Shown: positions 25,248 through 34,005, counted from the first letter of the stretch. The stretch: DNA of 64,000 nucleotides from Cellvibrionaceae bacterium (GCA_021151695.1 JAGKWU010000015.1:31990-95989); one strand, 5' to 3'. Made by a program: numbers and translations. Notes: generated by a model from the sequence alone, not told the origin.

Positions 25248-27194
25248 TTATTTGAATACCGCTACAAAACCACCTTTGGCTTTGAGGGTAATTGCGGTTG
25301 CGTTGCTCGCGGTAATCTCGCTTTGCGTAAAATCGCGTTCGCCTTCGCCATCGGTGATAAGAGTCGCTTTTTTATTGCCAATAAAATGTAAATCCAGTGC
25401 GAGCGTTTTATCCGCGCCTTCCGCATTCAATCCAGCCACGTACCAGCTATCACCCGCTTTGCGCGCTTCCACCAGATATTTCCCGGGGTAACCATCAATA
25501 AATTTCACGTCATCCCAATGGCGCGGCAAATCCTGCAGAAAACTTTTTACATAGGCGGGCACAGTCGCCATGCCTTCGGGAATTTCGGCAAAGTGTTGGA
25601 TGCCAGAAATAAACAGCACGGATTCCGCCAATTCAAAACCGTTGCGCGTGGCGCGTTTGATATTGGGAATATCGCCAAACACCATGGGCGTAAAATCCAT
25701 AGGATCAAACAGGTTGCGCGCGAAAGGTGCCATCGCGGCGTGAGTAACCACCGCGTTTTGGTTTTCCTGCGTGAATGTGGTGAACTCCAGGCCCATGATG
25801 GCTTCCATAGTCATGAGGTTGGGATAGGTGCGCTGCCAGCCGCGCGGTAATGTCGCGCCGTGGAAATTAATCAACAGTCCATGCTCAGCGGCGTCTTTTA
25901 AAATATCCACATAGTAGGCAATCATGGATTGGCCATCGCCACCGAAGAAATCAATCTTCAAACCTTTCACCCCCATCTCACGCAAGCGTTTGAATTCCGC
26001 TTCGCGCTGTTCGTGGGTGAGCAACATACTTTTTGGGCTGTAAGGTGTTTTATTCCAATCACCAGAGGAGTTGTACCAGAGGATGATGCCGATATTTTTT
26101 GTCGCGGCGTAATCGATCAACTCTTTTACTTTGTCGTAGCCGATTTTTTTATCCCAGTCGGCATCAATCAGCGTGTAATCCCAATGCATTTCCGCGGCGT
26201 AATCGATAAATTTTTTCTGCACGTCGTACACGGTGAAATCATCTTTCAACAGCGCCCAGCTCCATGAAGCGTGGCCCGGTTGCACCAGATTTTTATCAAA
26301 ATTAATTGCAGGGGCGGCCAAGTCTGTACCCAACGTAGATTCCATTACCGTTGGCAAATTGCCAATCGCCAGCACGCGCCAGGGTGACGTTAAATCGCTG
26401 TTACTTTTTGCGAGCAAACCACCACCGGTAAACACTTCGGCCGCCATGGGCAAACCAATTTTGTATTCGCCGTTGGCAGATTCCGCTTGCAAACGCGAGC
26501 CATGGAAACTGCCATCCATATTGGTTTCAGAAATAGCTACCCAGGTATCGCCCGTTTTGTAGAGTGCGGGGAACACCCAACCGGATGGCAATGGCGATGC
26601 GGTGCCCACAGGCACATCCATCAAATAATGTTCTTCGTAAGACGGGTTGGTATTGCTCCAACCGGTTTGCGCAACCGACATAGGCTGCATCCAGGCTTTG
26701 GCGCTGGCATCAAAAGCAAAGCTGGTGAATTCATTGTTAAATTGCAGGACATTTTTGCTGGCGCTGGGAATTTGATAGCGAAACGCCACACCGTCATTGG
26801 ACACACGAAAGATCACATCCATTTGCTGACCGGCCGCATTTTTAAAACTGAAGGTTTGCTCTTGAGCCGTGTAATGAATCTGGTGTTTTTTTCCCACCAT
26901 CATTTCATAGTCATCGCTGACTGCTTTGGGTGTTGTGGTGTTGGAAAGCTTGAGCCCTTTGGAGAAATCCGCATCGCTCAATGCCAAACCCAACTGCGAT
27001 GTTTTTAGCACTGGCTGGCCGTCGCGGTTAATCGCGTAATGGATGCTGCCATCCTCGCCCTGGGTTACCGACACTTGCAGATGCTTATCGGGACTGGTCA
27101 AGGGAACCGGCGCCTTGCTGCAGGCGGTGAGCATAAGGCTGGAGAGAGTCAAACTCAGGGCAGCCAAGGGCTTTGGCGAATGAAGGTTGAGCAT
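25248..27194 (-). CDS. GH97 glycosidase, probable alpha-galactosidase
   Basis: 648-residue lipoprotein (lipobox ending LMLTAC). GH97 architecture: N-terminal beta-super-sandwich (about 30-285), TIM barrel (about 290-560) and C-terminal beta domain. In the barrel, GVKGLKIDFFGGDGQS places an Asp where retaining GH97 enzymes have their nucleophile; inverting alpha-glucosidases of the SusB type lack it. Alpha-galactosidase or a related retaining activity (for example beta-L-arabinopyranosidase) is therefore likelier than alpha-glucosidase. ATG at 27194 has AAGGAA 5 nt upstream. It is first in an operon with the GH43 lipoprotein and is preceded by a structured RNA and copies of the 12-bp motif. 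Confidence 0.87.
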   Translation of the reverse strand: MLNLHSPKPLAALSLTLSSLMLTACSKAPVPLTSPDKHLQVSVTQGEDGSIHYAINRDGQPVLKTSQLGLALSDADFSKGLKLSNTTTPKAVSDDYEMMVGKKHQIHYTAQEQTFSFKNAAGQQMDVIFRVSNDGVAFRYQIPSASKNVLQFNNEFTSFAFDASAKAWMQPMSVAQTGWSNTNPSYEEHYLMDVPVGTASPLPSGWVFPALYKTGDTWVAISETNMDGSFHGSRLQAESANGEYKIGLPMAAEVFTGGGLLAKSNSDLTSPWRVLAIGNLPTVMESTLGTDLAAPAINFDKNLVQPGHASWSWALLKDDFTVYDVQKKFIDYAAEMHWDYTLIDADWDKKIGYDKVKELIDYAATKNIGIILWYNSSGDWNKTPYSPKSMLLTHEQREAEFKRLREMGVKGLKIDFFGGDGQSMIAYYVDILKDAAEHGLLINFHGATLPRGWQRTYPNLMTMEAIMGLEFTTFTQENQNAVVTHAAMAPFARNLFDPMDFTPMVFGDIPNIKRATRNGFELAESVLFISGIQHFAEIPEGMATVPAYVKSFLQDLPRHWDDVKFIDGYPGKYLVEARKAGDSWYVAGLNAEGADKTLALDLHFIGNKKATLITDGEGERDFTQSEITASNATAITLKAKGGFVAVFK

Positions 27195-27280
27195 GGGATT
27201 TCCTTGGGATATTCGGTTTTTATGGCTGTTATAGCTGTTATGGGCGGCCTGTCTGAGCGACCGCAACCACAATATTATAA

Positions 27281-27292
27281 TAATAATACAAA
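27281..27292 (+). promoter_or_regulatory. Weak copy of the arabinan-block motif before GH97
   Basis: TAATAATACAAA matches 9 of 12 positions of TTRTCWTACAAT, about 87 bp upstream of the GH97 ATG, in an AT-rich stretch that could hold the GH97 promoter. Confidence 0.3.
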
Positions 27293-27353
27293 TTAAGCTC
27301 TATACCAGCCTTTTTATCCAGCTTTACCTTTTCTGGCAGTCCACTCTCCAACA

Positions 27354-27385
27354 ATAAAAAACCCCACAAGCAGAGCTTGCGGGGT
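27354..27385 (-). terminator. Intrinsic terminator of the candidate RNA
   Basis: 10-bp stem with a CTCTG loop followed by a run of T on the minus strand. It lies about 160 bp before the GH97 ATG, so it ends either a separate RNA or a long GH97 leader. Confidence 0.8.
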
Positions 27386-27551
27386 ACAGAGACTCCGTTG
27401 TACCTGTTAGTTAACGGAGGTTCGAGGAGGTAAAACGACATGGACCACTGCTGGTTGGCGGCACCGGTCATCGTTGGGGATGCCGCCAGGATCGCGAAAA
27501 TAGATGCTCCCTACAGGGTTAGACCGATGCACAGACTCTGCGATTACCGCC
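27354..27551 (-). ncRNA. Candidate structured small RNA or leader upstream of GH97
   Basis: A minus-strand unit of about 200 nt. It starts just after a GATAAT -10-like box (27558-27563). It contains an 8-bp stem TGGCGGCA/TGCCGCCA (27456-27463 and 27481-27488) and a 7-bp stem CTCCGTT/AACGGAG (27393-27399 and 27413-27419). It ends in a strong terminator, ACCCCGCAAG/CTTGTGGGGT then TTTTTTATT. Two CCTCC stretches (complement of 27416-27420 and 27426-27430) resemble anti-Shine-Dalgarno loops of regulatory RNAs. The terminator contains a G-U pair that is A-C on the other strand, supporting the minus direction. It is not recognised as a known family. Confidence 0.5.
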
Positions 27552-27558
27552 CAAAAAA

Positions 27559-27570
27559 TTATCTTACAAT
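27559..27570 (+). promoter_or_regulatory. Arabinan-block motif at the candidate RNA promoter
   Basis: TTATCTTACAAT, a full 12 of 12 match to TTRTCWTACAAT. It overlaps the minus-strand GATAAT box that would drive the candidate RNA. Confidence 0.5.
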
Positions 27571-27760
27571 AAGAATAAAATTAGTGTAGCTAAATGACAA
27601 TTCATGTGACAGAGGCTGGACAGATCGTTTCGTGCTCAAAACAGGGGATTAACAATCTTTGAACATTTCTGAGACTGAAAGGATTGGGCAAACGGGAAAT
27701 TGGCGGGGAACAGCTATAAGACAGGGGAAACCGGGCCTTATCGACCCGGCTTGGGTGTTA

Positions 27761-28837
27761 TTACGCTACCGAAAACTTGTAGCTCATCAGTGAGGTGTAC
27801 TCCCCACCCGGACGCAAAATCGTATTGGGGAAGTGCGGCTGGTTGGGCGAATCGGGGAAGTGCTGGGGCTCCAGGCAGAAGCCGTTGCGGTGGTTGTAAG
27901 TCCAACCGCGTGCGCTCAAGCTGCCGTCCATAAAGTTGCCGCTGTAAAACTGCACGCCCGGCTCTTGCGTGAAAACTTCCAAGACGCGCCCGGAAATTGG
28001 TTCGTACACACGCGCCGCCAGGCTCAACGCTTTGGGCGAAGTTTTGTTGAGCACAAAGTTGTGATCGTAACCGCCGCCGTTCTTAATCTGCTCGTCATCC
28101 GCGTTGATGCGCTCACCAATCAAGCGCGGCTCACGGAAATCAAAGGGCGTACCCGCCACCAGCGGCAACTCGCCAGTGGGGATTGAGGTTGCATCCACCG
28201 CCGTAAAGCGGTCGGCATTGATCATCATCTGGTGGCCGAGCACATCGCCCTCACCCGCCAGGTTGAAGTAGGCATGCTGGGTAAGGTTGATAGGCGTGGC
28301 CTTGTCGGTAACGGCATGGAATTTCACCAGAATTTCATTCTCGTTGGTCAGCTCATACACCACAGTTACGTCGAGATTGCCGGGATAACCCTGGTCGCCA
28401 TCAACACTCAGATACTTGAGAGTGATACCTACAGAGGACTCGCCAGTAAAAGGCTCAGCCTTCCACAGCACCTTGTCATACCCCTGCACACCGCCGTGCA
28501 AATGGTTGGGGCCGTTGTTGGTAGCCAGCTGGTAACTCACGCCATCAATCGTAAATTTTCCATCCTTAATACGGTTGCCAAAACGCCCAATCAGAGCACC
28601 AAAGTATGGTGATACCTTGTGGTAAGACTCTACCTCATCAAAACCCAGATTGACGTTGGCAAATTTGCCCTGGCGATCCGGCACCTGAATTTCGGTGATC
28701 ACACCGCCAAAGTTGCTGATCCGAACCAGCATGCCCTTGGCGTTTGTCAGGGTAAAGAGACTGGCTGGCTGGCCTTCGAGCGACTGACCGAAAGCCGCCT
28801 CCGACACAGATAATGTTGAATTAGGGTTTATGGACAT
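27761..28837 (-). CDS. galM: Aldose 1-epimerase (galactose mutarotase)
   Basis: 358 residues, cytoplasmic (no signal peptide). Interconverts alpha and beta anomers of galactose or other aldoses such as arabinose released from side-chains. NHLHGGVQGYDK and LTQHAYFNLAG carry the catalytic His; GFCLEPQHFPDSPNQP carries the catalytic Glu. AGAGAAG lies upstream of the ATG. It shares a divergent regulatory region with the plus-strand arabinanase, suggesting joint control. A GC-rich hairpin near 27728-27750 may end it. Confidence 0.92.
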   Translation of the reverse strand: MSINPNSTLSVSEAAFGQSLEGQPASLFTLTNAKGMLVRISNFGGVITEIQVPDRQGKFANVNLGFDEVESYHKVSPYFGALIGRFGNRIKDGKFTIDGVSYQLATNNGPNHLHGGVQGYDKVLWKAEPFTGESSVGITLKYLSVDGDQGYPGNLDVTVVYELTNENEILVKFHAVTDKATPINLTQHAYFNLAGEGDVLGHQMMINADRFTAVDATSIPTGELPLVAGTPFDFREPRLIGERINADDEQIKNGGGYDHNFVLNKTSPKALSLAARVYEPISGRVLEVFTQEPGVQFYSGNFMDGSLSARGWTYNHRNGFCLEPQHFPDSPNQPHFPNTILRPGGEYTSLMSYKFSVA

Positions 28838-28933
28838 AGATTTCTTCTCTGGTTATTTCGCCCGCACAGGCGCGCCCGCTGGCAAGAACGCGCATGTTAG
28901 CAAGAAGCTATGGGCAGAAGGAGGCTGTTGCAC

Positions 28934-28961
28934 TTGAATATGATAATTCATAGCGTATTAT
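28934..28961 (+). promoter_or_regulatory. Predicted promoter of the GH43 endo-arabinanase
   Basis: TTGAAT (28934-28939) and TATTAT (28956-28961) are 16 bp apart, immediately followed by the 12-bp motif. Confidence 0.5.
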
Positions 28962-28972
28962 TATCTTACAAT
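28961..28972 (+). promoter_or_regulatory. Arabinan-block motif between galM and arabinanase
   Basis: TTATCTTACAAT, 12 of 12. It adjoins the -10 of the plus-strand promoter, and its complement overlaps a minus-strand GATAAT that could serve galM, so one bound protein could control both genes. Confidence 0.55.
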
Positions 28973-29024
28973 TTAAGCCAAATACAATCGCCGCCTTAAC
29001 TGAATCACCACAAGGGGAACCACC

Positions 29025-30050
29025 ATGCGCAACCTACTCGCCTCCGCCATCTGCTTGCTCAGCCTGGGGGCCAGCCTTAACAACTGGGCCGGCGAAGTCG
29101 TCGTCCACGACCCCGCCATGGCGCAGGAAGGCAAAACCTTTTACGTGTTCAGCACCGGCCCCAACATTCCCTTTTACAGCTCCACCGATCTGAAAAACTG
29201 GACCAAAGCCGGCGAAGTTTTCACCGCCGAACCCAAAATAACCCGCGCCTCGGCCCCCGAATACGCTGGCTTTCCCTGGGCACCGGATCTCTACGTCCAC
29301 AACGGCAAATACTACGTCTACTTTTCGGTATCCACCTTCGGCAAAAACATGTCCGGCATAGGCGTGGCGACCAACAAAACCCTCGATACCAGGTCACCGG
29401 ATTACCAATGGGAAGAATTGGGCACTGTGATCAGCTCAGTGCCCAACCGCGACGACTGGAATGCGATCGATCCCAATATTATCGACGACGAAAAAGGCGA
29501 TGCCTGGATGGTGTTCGGCTCCTTTTGGGGCGGCATAAAAATGTTCAAACTCAATGAAGAACGCACCCGCCCCGCCGAACCACAACAGTGGGTAGCCCTG
29601 GCCGAACGCGCCCGCGGTGGTGAGCCCATTCCCAACCAACCGCCTAACGAAGGTGCGGTAGAAGCGCCGTTTATTTTCAAAAAAGGTGATTACTACTATT
29701 TGTTCGTCTCCTTCGATCTCTGCTGCCGCGCGGAAAAAAGCACCTACAACATTCAAGTCGGCCGCTCCAAAACCCTCACCGGCCCCTATCTGGATAAAAC
29801 CGGCAAAGACATGCGCAAAGGCGGCGGCTCGCTTGTCCTCGGCGGCGACGCCAACTTCAAAGCCTTGGGCCACAACAGCGCTTACAGCTTCAACAAAAAA
29901 GACTACCTCGTCTTCCACGCCTATGACACCAACGACAAGTACCTGCCCAAGCTGAAAATTCTGGAAATGAAATGGGATAAAGACTTGTGGCCAACGGTGG
30001 ATGCGAAGGAGTTGGTGAAGAAAATGAATTTGGTGGAGGTGAAGAAGTAA
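29025..30050 (+). CDS. GH43 endo-alpha-1,5-L-arabinanase (Arb43A-like)
   Basis: 341 residues with a signal peptide (about 1-22, cleavage near NWAGE). Single GH43 five-bladed propeller. Catalytic residues: Asp29 in VVVHDPAM, Asp149 in WNAIDPNI and Glu213 in GAVEAPFI. Their spacing (120 and 64) almost equals that of the C. japonicus Arb43A triad as I recall it (38, 158, 221). FGSFWGGIK, GRSKTLTGPYLDK and GHNSAY are also shared with that family. It cuts the arabinan backbone in the periplasm or outside. AAGGGGAA precedes the ATG. It is divergent from galM, with the shared 12-bp motif between them. Confidence 0.93.
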   Translation: MRNLLASAICLLSLGASLNNWAGEVVVHDPAMAQEGKTFYVFSTGPNIPFYSSTDLKNWTKAGEVFTAEPKITRASAPEYAGFPWAPDLYVHNGKYYVYFSVSTFGKNMSGIGVATNKTLDTRSPDYQWEELGTVISSVPNRDDWNAIDPNIIDDEKGDAWMVFGSFWGGIKMFKLNEERTRPAEPQQWVALAERARGGEPIPNQPPNEGAVEAPFIFKKGDYYYLFVSFDLCCRAEKSTYNIQVGRSKTLTGPYLDKTGKDMRKGGGSLVLGGDANFKALGHNSAYSFNKKDYLVFHAYDTNDKYLPKLKILEMKWDKDLWPTVDAKELVKKMNLVEVKK

Positions 30051-30084
30051 TCTCCATTTCTTTTCTCAGCCCAATATCTACCTA

Positions 30085-30141
30085 GTCATCCCTATAAGGG
30101 AGTCCAGCGGCTGGCGGTCCAGCGGCTGGCGGTCCGGCGCC
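30085..30141. repeat. Solo palindrome arm plus 15-bp tandem repeat
   Basis: GTCATCCCTATAAGGGAG (from 30085) is a degenerate single arm of the interspersed palindrome. It runs into GTCCAGCGGCTGGCG repeated twice (30102-30116, 30117-30131) and then a partial third unit. Confidence 0.6.
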
Positions 30142-30193
30142 TTTGTTCTCTGGTTCCCAAGTAAGGTGGGAGAGCGAAAAAGTTAATTAAATA

Positions 30194-30295
30194 GGGAGTC
30201 GTCATCCTCGCGCAGCGGGGATCCAGCTTTTAAAGGTTCTTCAACATATGAGCAAAACAGAACTGGATCCCCGCTGCGCGAGGATGACGACTCCC
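30194..30295. repeat. Interspersed palindromic repeat, copy 3
   Basis: Arms beginning GGGAGTCGTCATCCTCGC and ending GCGAGGATGACGACTCCC, near-perfect over about 32 bp, with a loop of about 37 bp. It lies in the 556-bp gap 30051-30606, where no gene was seen. Confidence 0.9.
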
Positions 30296-30606
30296 AGAAA
30301 AGTTTCTTTTGCTTCTCCACCTAAAGCAAAGCGCGTATGCAAAAAATCGCGCCACCACCTGAATTAAAAATAAAACTAACCGCAAAATTTATTCAACTTT
30401 TTGTCGATTGCTAGGATTTTTACGGAATCCATTATCGACGCTTCTTCTGCCTCATTATTCTCCCATCGCCTAAATCCAGTGGCCGCGCTAACCGGCTGAC
30501 TGGATTTGCGCCGCTCCACCTGTGTTGGCTAAACAATAAAAATAATTCGTGTTGTTAATCATGGGGCCCTCTAGGCGCTCCTCTTAGCCAATTTCTGGAG
30601 AATTCA

Positions 30607-32574
30607 ATGACATTTTCGATAAAACAATTCCTCGGCCTTGCCGCCGGTTTGGGCCTGGCGTTTTCCGCCAGCACCCAAGCGGCAGTGTGCAGTTACGATG
30701 TAGTCAATAACTGGGGCAGCGGCTTCCAGGGTTCCATCACTATTACCAACAATGGCACTACCACCATCAACGGCTGGACGGTTGGCTGGCAATACAGCGC
30801 CAATAAAATCACCAGTTCCTGGAATGCAACTCTCAGCGGCAGCAATCCCTACACAGCAAGCGCGTTGGATTGGAATAAAACTATTCAACCCGGCCAATCA
30901 GTCAGCTTTGGTGTGCAGGGCGATACCAACGGAGGCGTAGCCGAAAAGCCGATTGTGACCGGCGCGGTTTGTTCAACACTGGCGAGCAGCAGCACTACGA
31001 GCAGCTCTGTTTCAAGCAGCACTTCTAGCGCGAGTAAGACGTCATCCTCCAGTGTGACTTCGAGTTCAACGCCCGCCTCAACATCAAGCTCCGTAAAAAG
31101 CTCCAGTTCAAACTCCGTTGTGAGCACAAGTACCAGCAGCGCATCATCAACCTGCAGCGGATCAACGCAGTGCAATTGGTATGGCACGCTCTATCCATCC
31201 TGCGTAACCACTACCTCAGGCTGGGGTTATGAAAACGGCAAGAGCTGCATTTCGAATTCCACCTGCACCTCGCAACCCTCTCCTTATGGTTTGGTAAATT
31301 CTTGCGCAGTTTCGTCCAGCAGCACTACAAGCGCCACTTCCTCCAGTGTTAAAACCAGCTCGTCAACGTCGAGCAGCCTTTCGAGTAATCTTTCAAGCAG
31401 CAGCTCAAGTACAGCTACCAGCACGTCGAGCAGCAAGTCGTCATCCTCTTCCGTGACCTCATCACAACTCTATCCCAGCTACAACACCAATCCGCTTGCA
31501 CCCGATATCAGCGGTGTGGGAAGCACAGCTGTGCAAATCGCTGCGAAGATCAAAATTGGTTTTAATATTGGCAACACGCTGGAAGCCACCGGTGGCAAAT
31601 CAGAAACCTACTGGGGCAACCCGAAAATCACGCCCGAGTTTGTGCGCTTTGTAAAACAATCCGGCTTTACCGCCATTCGTTTGCCAAGCTCCTGGGATCA
31701 ATACGCCAACCAGACAACCGCTGAAATTGACAGCACCTGGTTAAGCCGCGTGAAAGAAGTGGTGCAGTACTGCGTGGATAATGATCTCTATGTAATTGTG
31801 AATATTCACTGGGACGGCGGCTGGCTGGAAAATAACGTAACACCCGAAAAACAAGTCGCCAACAATGCCAAACAAAAAGCTTATTGGGAGCAGATAGCAA
31901 CCAAACTGCGCGACTTTGATGAGCACGTTATATTTGCCAGCGCCAACGAACCCAATGTAGAAAATGCCACGCAAATGAGCGTGCTTATGTCCTATCACCA
32001 AACCTTTATCGATGCAGTGCGCGCAACCGGTGGTAAAAATGCTTACCGTACTATCATCGTGCAAGGGCCATCCACGGATGTGGAAAAAACCAATCAACTC
32101 ATGACGCAACTACCGGTGGATACAGCGAGCAATCGCCTGATGGCAGAAGTGCATTACTACACACCCTGGAATTTCACCGGTATGACGGCCGATGAATGGT
32201 GGGGCAACCAGTTCTACTACTGGGGTAAAAATTTCCACTCCACCACCGACACAGCTCACAACCCCACCTGGGGCGAAGAGGATACGGTTGATAGCAATTT
32301 CGCACTCATGAAAGCGCAATTTGTCGACAAGGGCATTCCCGTTGTTATCGGCGAATTCGGTACAGGTATCCGCACCAATCTAACTGGCGACGCTTTGCAG
32401 TTGCATTTGAATAGTAGAGCTTACTATTTCAAATACATTGCCAACAAAGCCAAAGCCAATGGCCTATTGCCCTTCTATTGGGACACAGGCTCGCTGCTGG
32501 ATCGTAAAAATAATGCCGTGTTGGATCAGCAGGCGTTGGATGCACTTATCCAAGGCGCGAACGGACAGCTTTAA
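30607..32574 (+). CDS. Modular CBM2-CBM10-GH5 endoglucanase
   Basis: 655-residue secreted cellulase. Order: signal peptide (1-26), CBM2 cellulose-binding domain (27-122, Cys28-Cys122 and surface Trp), Ser/Thr linker (123-182), CBM10 (183-233, CNWYGTLYPSC), a second Ser linker (234-288) and a GH5 TIM barrel (about 293-655). The catalytic acid/base is Glu448 in SANEPN and the nucleophile is Glu583 in VIGEFGTG. GFNIGNTLEA and WGNPKIT resemble the GH5 branch that includes GH5_4 glucanases and xyloglucanases, so xyloglucan is possible. TCTGGAG precedes the ATG. The domain layout is typical of Cellvibrio cellulases. Confidence 0.92.
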   Translation: MTFSIKQFLGLAAGLGLAFSASTQAAVCSYDVVNNWGSGFQGSITITNNGTTTINGWTVGWQYSANKITSSWNATLSGSNPYTASALDWNKTIQPGQSVSFGVQGDTNGGVAEKPIVTGAVCSTLASSSTTSSSVSSSTSSASKTSSSSVTSSSTPASTSSSVKSSSSNSVVSTSTSSASSTCSGSTQCNWYGTLYPSCVTTTSGWGYENGKSCISNSTCTSQPSPYGLVNSCAVSSSSTTSATSSSVKTSSSTSSSLSSNLSSSSSSTATSTSSSKSSSSSVTSSQLYPSYNTNPLAPDISGVGSTAVQIAAKIKIGFNIGNTLEATGGKSETYWGNPKITPEFVRFVKQSGFTAIRLPSSWDQYANQTTAEIDSTWLSRVKEVVQYCVDNDLYVIVNIHWDGGWLENNVTPEKQVANNAKQKAYWEQIATKLRDFDEHVIFASANEPNVENATQMSVLMSYHQTFIDAVRATGGKNAYRTIIVQGPSTDVEKTNQLMTQLPVDTASNRLMAEVHYYTPWNFTGMTADEWWGNQFYYWGKNFHSTTDTAHNPTWGEEDTVDSNFALMKAQFVDKGIPVVIGEFGTGIRTNLTGDALQLHLNSRAYYFKYIANKAKANGLLPFYWDTGSLLDRKNNAVLDQQALDALIQGANGQL

Positions 32575-32601
32575 CGCTCCAGTTTCCATTCCGCGATCTC
32601 T

Positions 32602-32650
32602 AGCTCCCTCGTCGGGCACCCCAAGTGCCCGACGAGGGAGCTTTTTATTT
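32602..32650 (+). terminator. Strong terminator after GH5
   Basis: Perfect 18-bp stem (32602-32619 with 32625-32642), CCCAA loop, then TTTTTATTT. Confidence 0.92.
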
Positions 32651-32762
32651 ATCCGAAAAATAATCCCTAAAATCATCACTGTCGGGCGAAAGTCGGGTTA
32701 AATTCCTAACCGACTTTGTAAAATCCATCCTAATTTTTGGTTCGCACAGACAGGGGCAAGCA

Positions 32763-33233
32763 ATGATTCTTAAACAACTGCGGATTAGCCGTCATCTCTC
32801 ACAAGAGCAACTCGCTCAAATGTCCGGCTTAAACGTCAGGACTATCCAGCGTATAGAGAGCGGCCACAACGCCAGCGTGGAATCCCTTAAATGCCTCGCC
32901 TCTGTGCTTGAAGTGGACATAGCAACCTTGAACCAGGAGAAATTTATGATCGACAAAAACTCGGATATATGGCGCGGCCTGCCGGTATGGCTTAAGTGGT
33001 GGTTCTTTTTCAACTATTTCAGTTTTCGCCCCTCTCGCAAAGCGACAACCCGATCAATTGCTACATGCCATATCAGCGGCTTTTTATTCTGCGCGCTCGG
33101 ACTTGTTCAGCATCCAGCATTAATCGGCGGTTTGTTTATGTTGTCGACGGGATATGCGTTTAACTTTTTTGCGTGGCTGGGGGATAAGTATGGGGTTTGG
33201 TATGACGCGGGGGAAATTGCGGGTGCGGTATAG
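32763..33233 (+). CDS. XRE-type regulator with membrane domain
   Basis: 156 residues. Residues 1-60 form a HTH_3 domain (LKQLRISRHLSQEQLAQMSGL, then NVRTIQRIESG). A linker follows, then two hydrophobic segments (about 98-120 and 122-140) near WLGDKYGVWYDAG. The DNA-binding domain would sit in the cytoplasm tethered to the inner membrane. This design occurs in small membrane-bound regulators of unknown signal. AGGGGC lies 6 nt before the ATG. The target is not visible; RebB-like and other small genes follow on the opposite strand. Confidence 0.8.
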   Translation: MILKQLRISRHLSQEQLAQMSGLNVRTIQRIESGHNASVESLKCLASVLEVDIATLNQEKFMIDKNSDIWRGLPVWLKWWFFFNYFSFRPSRKATTRSIATCHISGFLFCALGLVQHPALIGGLFMLSTGYAFNFFAWLGDKYGVWYDAGEIAGAV

Positions 33234-33241
33234 CGGATTAC

Positions 33242-33268
33242 TGACTCCCTCGCAGAGCGAGGGAGTCA
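33242..33268. other. 12-bp GC-rich hairpin between convergent genes
   Basis: TGACTCCCTCGC/GCGAGGGAGTCA with loop AGA between the XRE and RebB-like genes. No T tract follows on either strand, so it is not a classical terminator, though it may still slow or end transcription. Confidence 0.5.
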
Positions 33269-33289
33269 AAAACGGTCCACGTTAACGTA

Positions 33290-33853
33290 TTAAACGTCTG
33301 AAACCTTATCCAATATTTTGCTATAGAGATCAAACTTATCGGGTGATTCAACCATTTTCAATATGATTGCCGTTTGTAAGGACTGCTTTACTAACGCCAT
33401 ACCGATGTTTAATTGATCCCGGGCAATAGTGTTGAGCGCACGACTAAATGAGGACATTAATGCATCAAAGGCCTTTGCAAAGTCTTCGTCTGGTACCGCA
33501 GCCAGCAATTGCAAATCACTGGACCCCACATTGATTTCGTTGCCTTCTAACTTTCCGCCTGCCATTTCGTTCAAGGCACTGCCAGGCGTAGCAGCTGAAT
33601 TTTCTGCCGCAATACCGGAAGCGGTCTTTCCAATGGCAGCTGCTTCCACGCTAAAAATTTGCATAATAGCCTGAGTAGTAGCCGCTTGTGCCGTAATAGA
33701 AAACTGCTGTTGTTCATTTACAGCATTGTAAGCGGCACGACTTATAGCCTGCGAAATAGCGACACGAAGTTTATCGATGGTATCTGTCGCACTGGAACTG
33801 TGAAGCTCGCGTGGCTCGCTCAACTTGGCATCTATATCTGCTACATCGTTCAT
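33290..33853 (-). CDS. RebB-family R-body-like protein
   Basis: 187 residues, no signal peptide. Residues 25-75 carry the RebB pattern: AISQAISRAAYNAV, NEQQQFSITAQAATTQAIM, QIFSVEAAA. RebB proteins assemble into R-bodies, coiled protein ribbons in the cytoplasm that unroll and can kill predators or hosts. The usual family length is nearer 100; here about 85 extra residues follow, with SRALNTIARDQLNIGMALVK and QSLQTAIILKMVES, a weak echo of the first unit that suggests internal duplication. ATG at 33853 has AAAAGGA upstream. No other reb gene is adjacent, so assembly capacity is unclear. Confidence 0.72.
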   Translation of the reverse strand: MNDVADIDAKLSEPRELHSSSATDTIDKLRVAISQAISRAAYNAVNEQQQFSITAQAATTQAIMQIFSVEAAAIGKTASGIAAENSAATPGSALNEMAGGKLEGNEINVGSSDLQLLAAVPDEDFAKAFDALMSSFSRALNTIARDQLNIGMALVKQSLQTAIILKMVESPDKFDLYSKILDKVSDV

Positions 33854-34005
33854 ATTGATCATCCTTTTAAATAATTGCTGTGGGTAATTTTTATAGCCCG
33901 AAAAGCATAGCACCTGGTATCTGCAGTTGCGCAAATGACTTTCAATACAGAGGTTAGATCGCATCTATATATGTCTAACGCGGCACTTTAATACAACCTA
34001 CAAAA

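Noticed and set aside
25248..27194. SusB-like inverting alpha-glucosidase
   Set aside because: The Asp in KIDFFGG sits at the retaining-nucleophile position, and the context is galactan/arabinan, not starch.
27440..27589. Plus-strand 49-codon ORF with GAGGAGG 9 nt upstream
   Set aside because: The strong ribosome-site look comes from the complement of the CCUCC loops of the candidate RNA. No promoter or terminator was seen for this strand, and the stem-loops and terminator favour the minus-strand RNA. Not excluded.
33242..33268. Intrinsic terminator between the XRE and RebB genes
   Set aside because: The stem is strong but no T tract follows on either strand; listed only as a hairpin.
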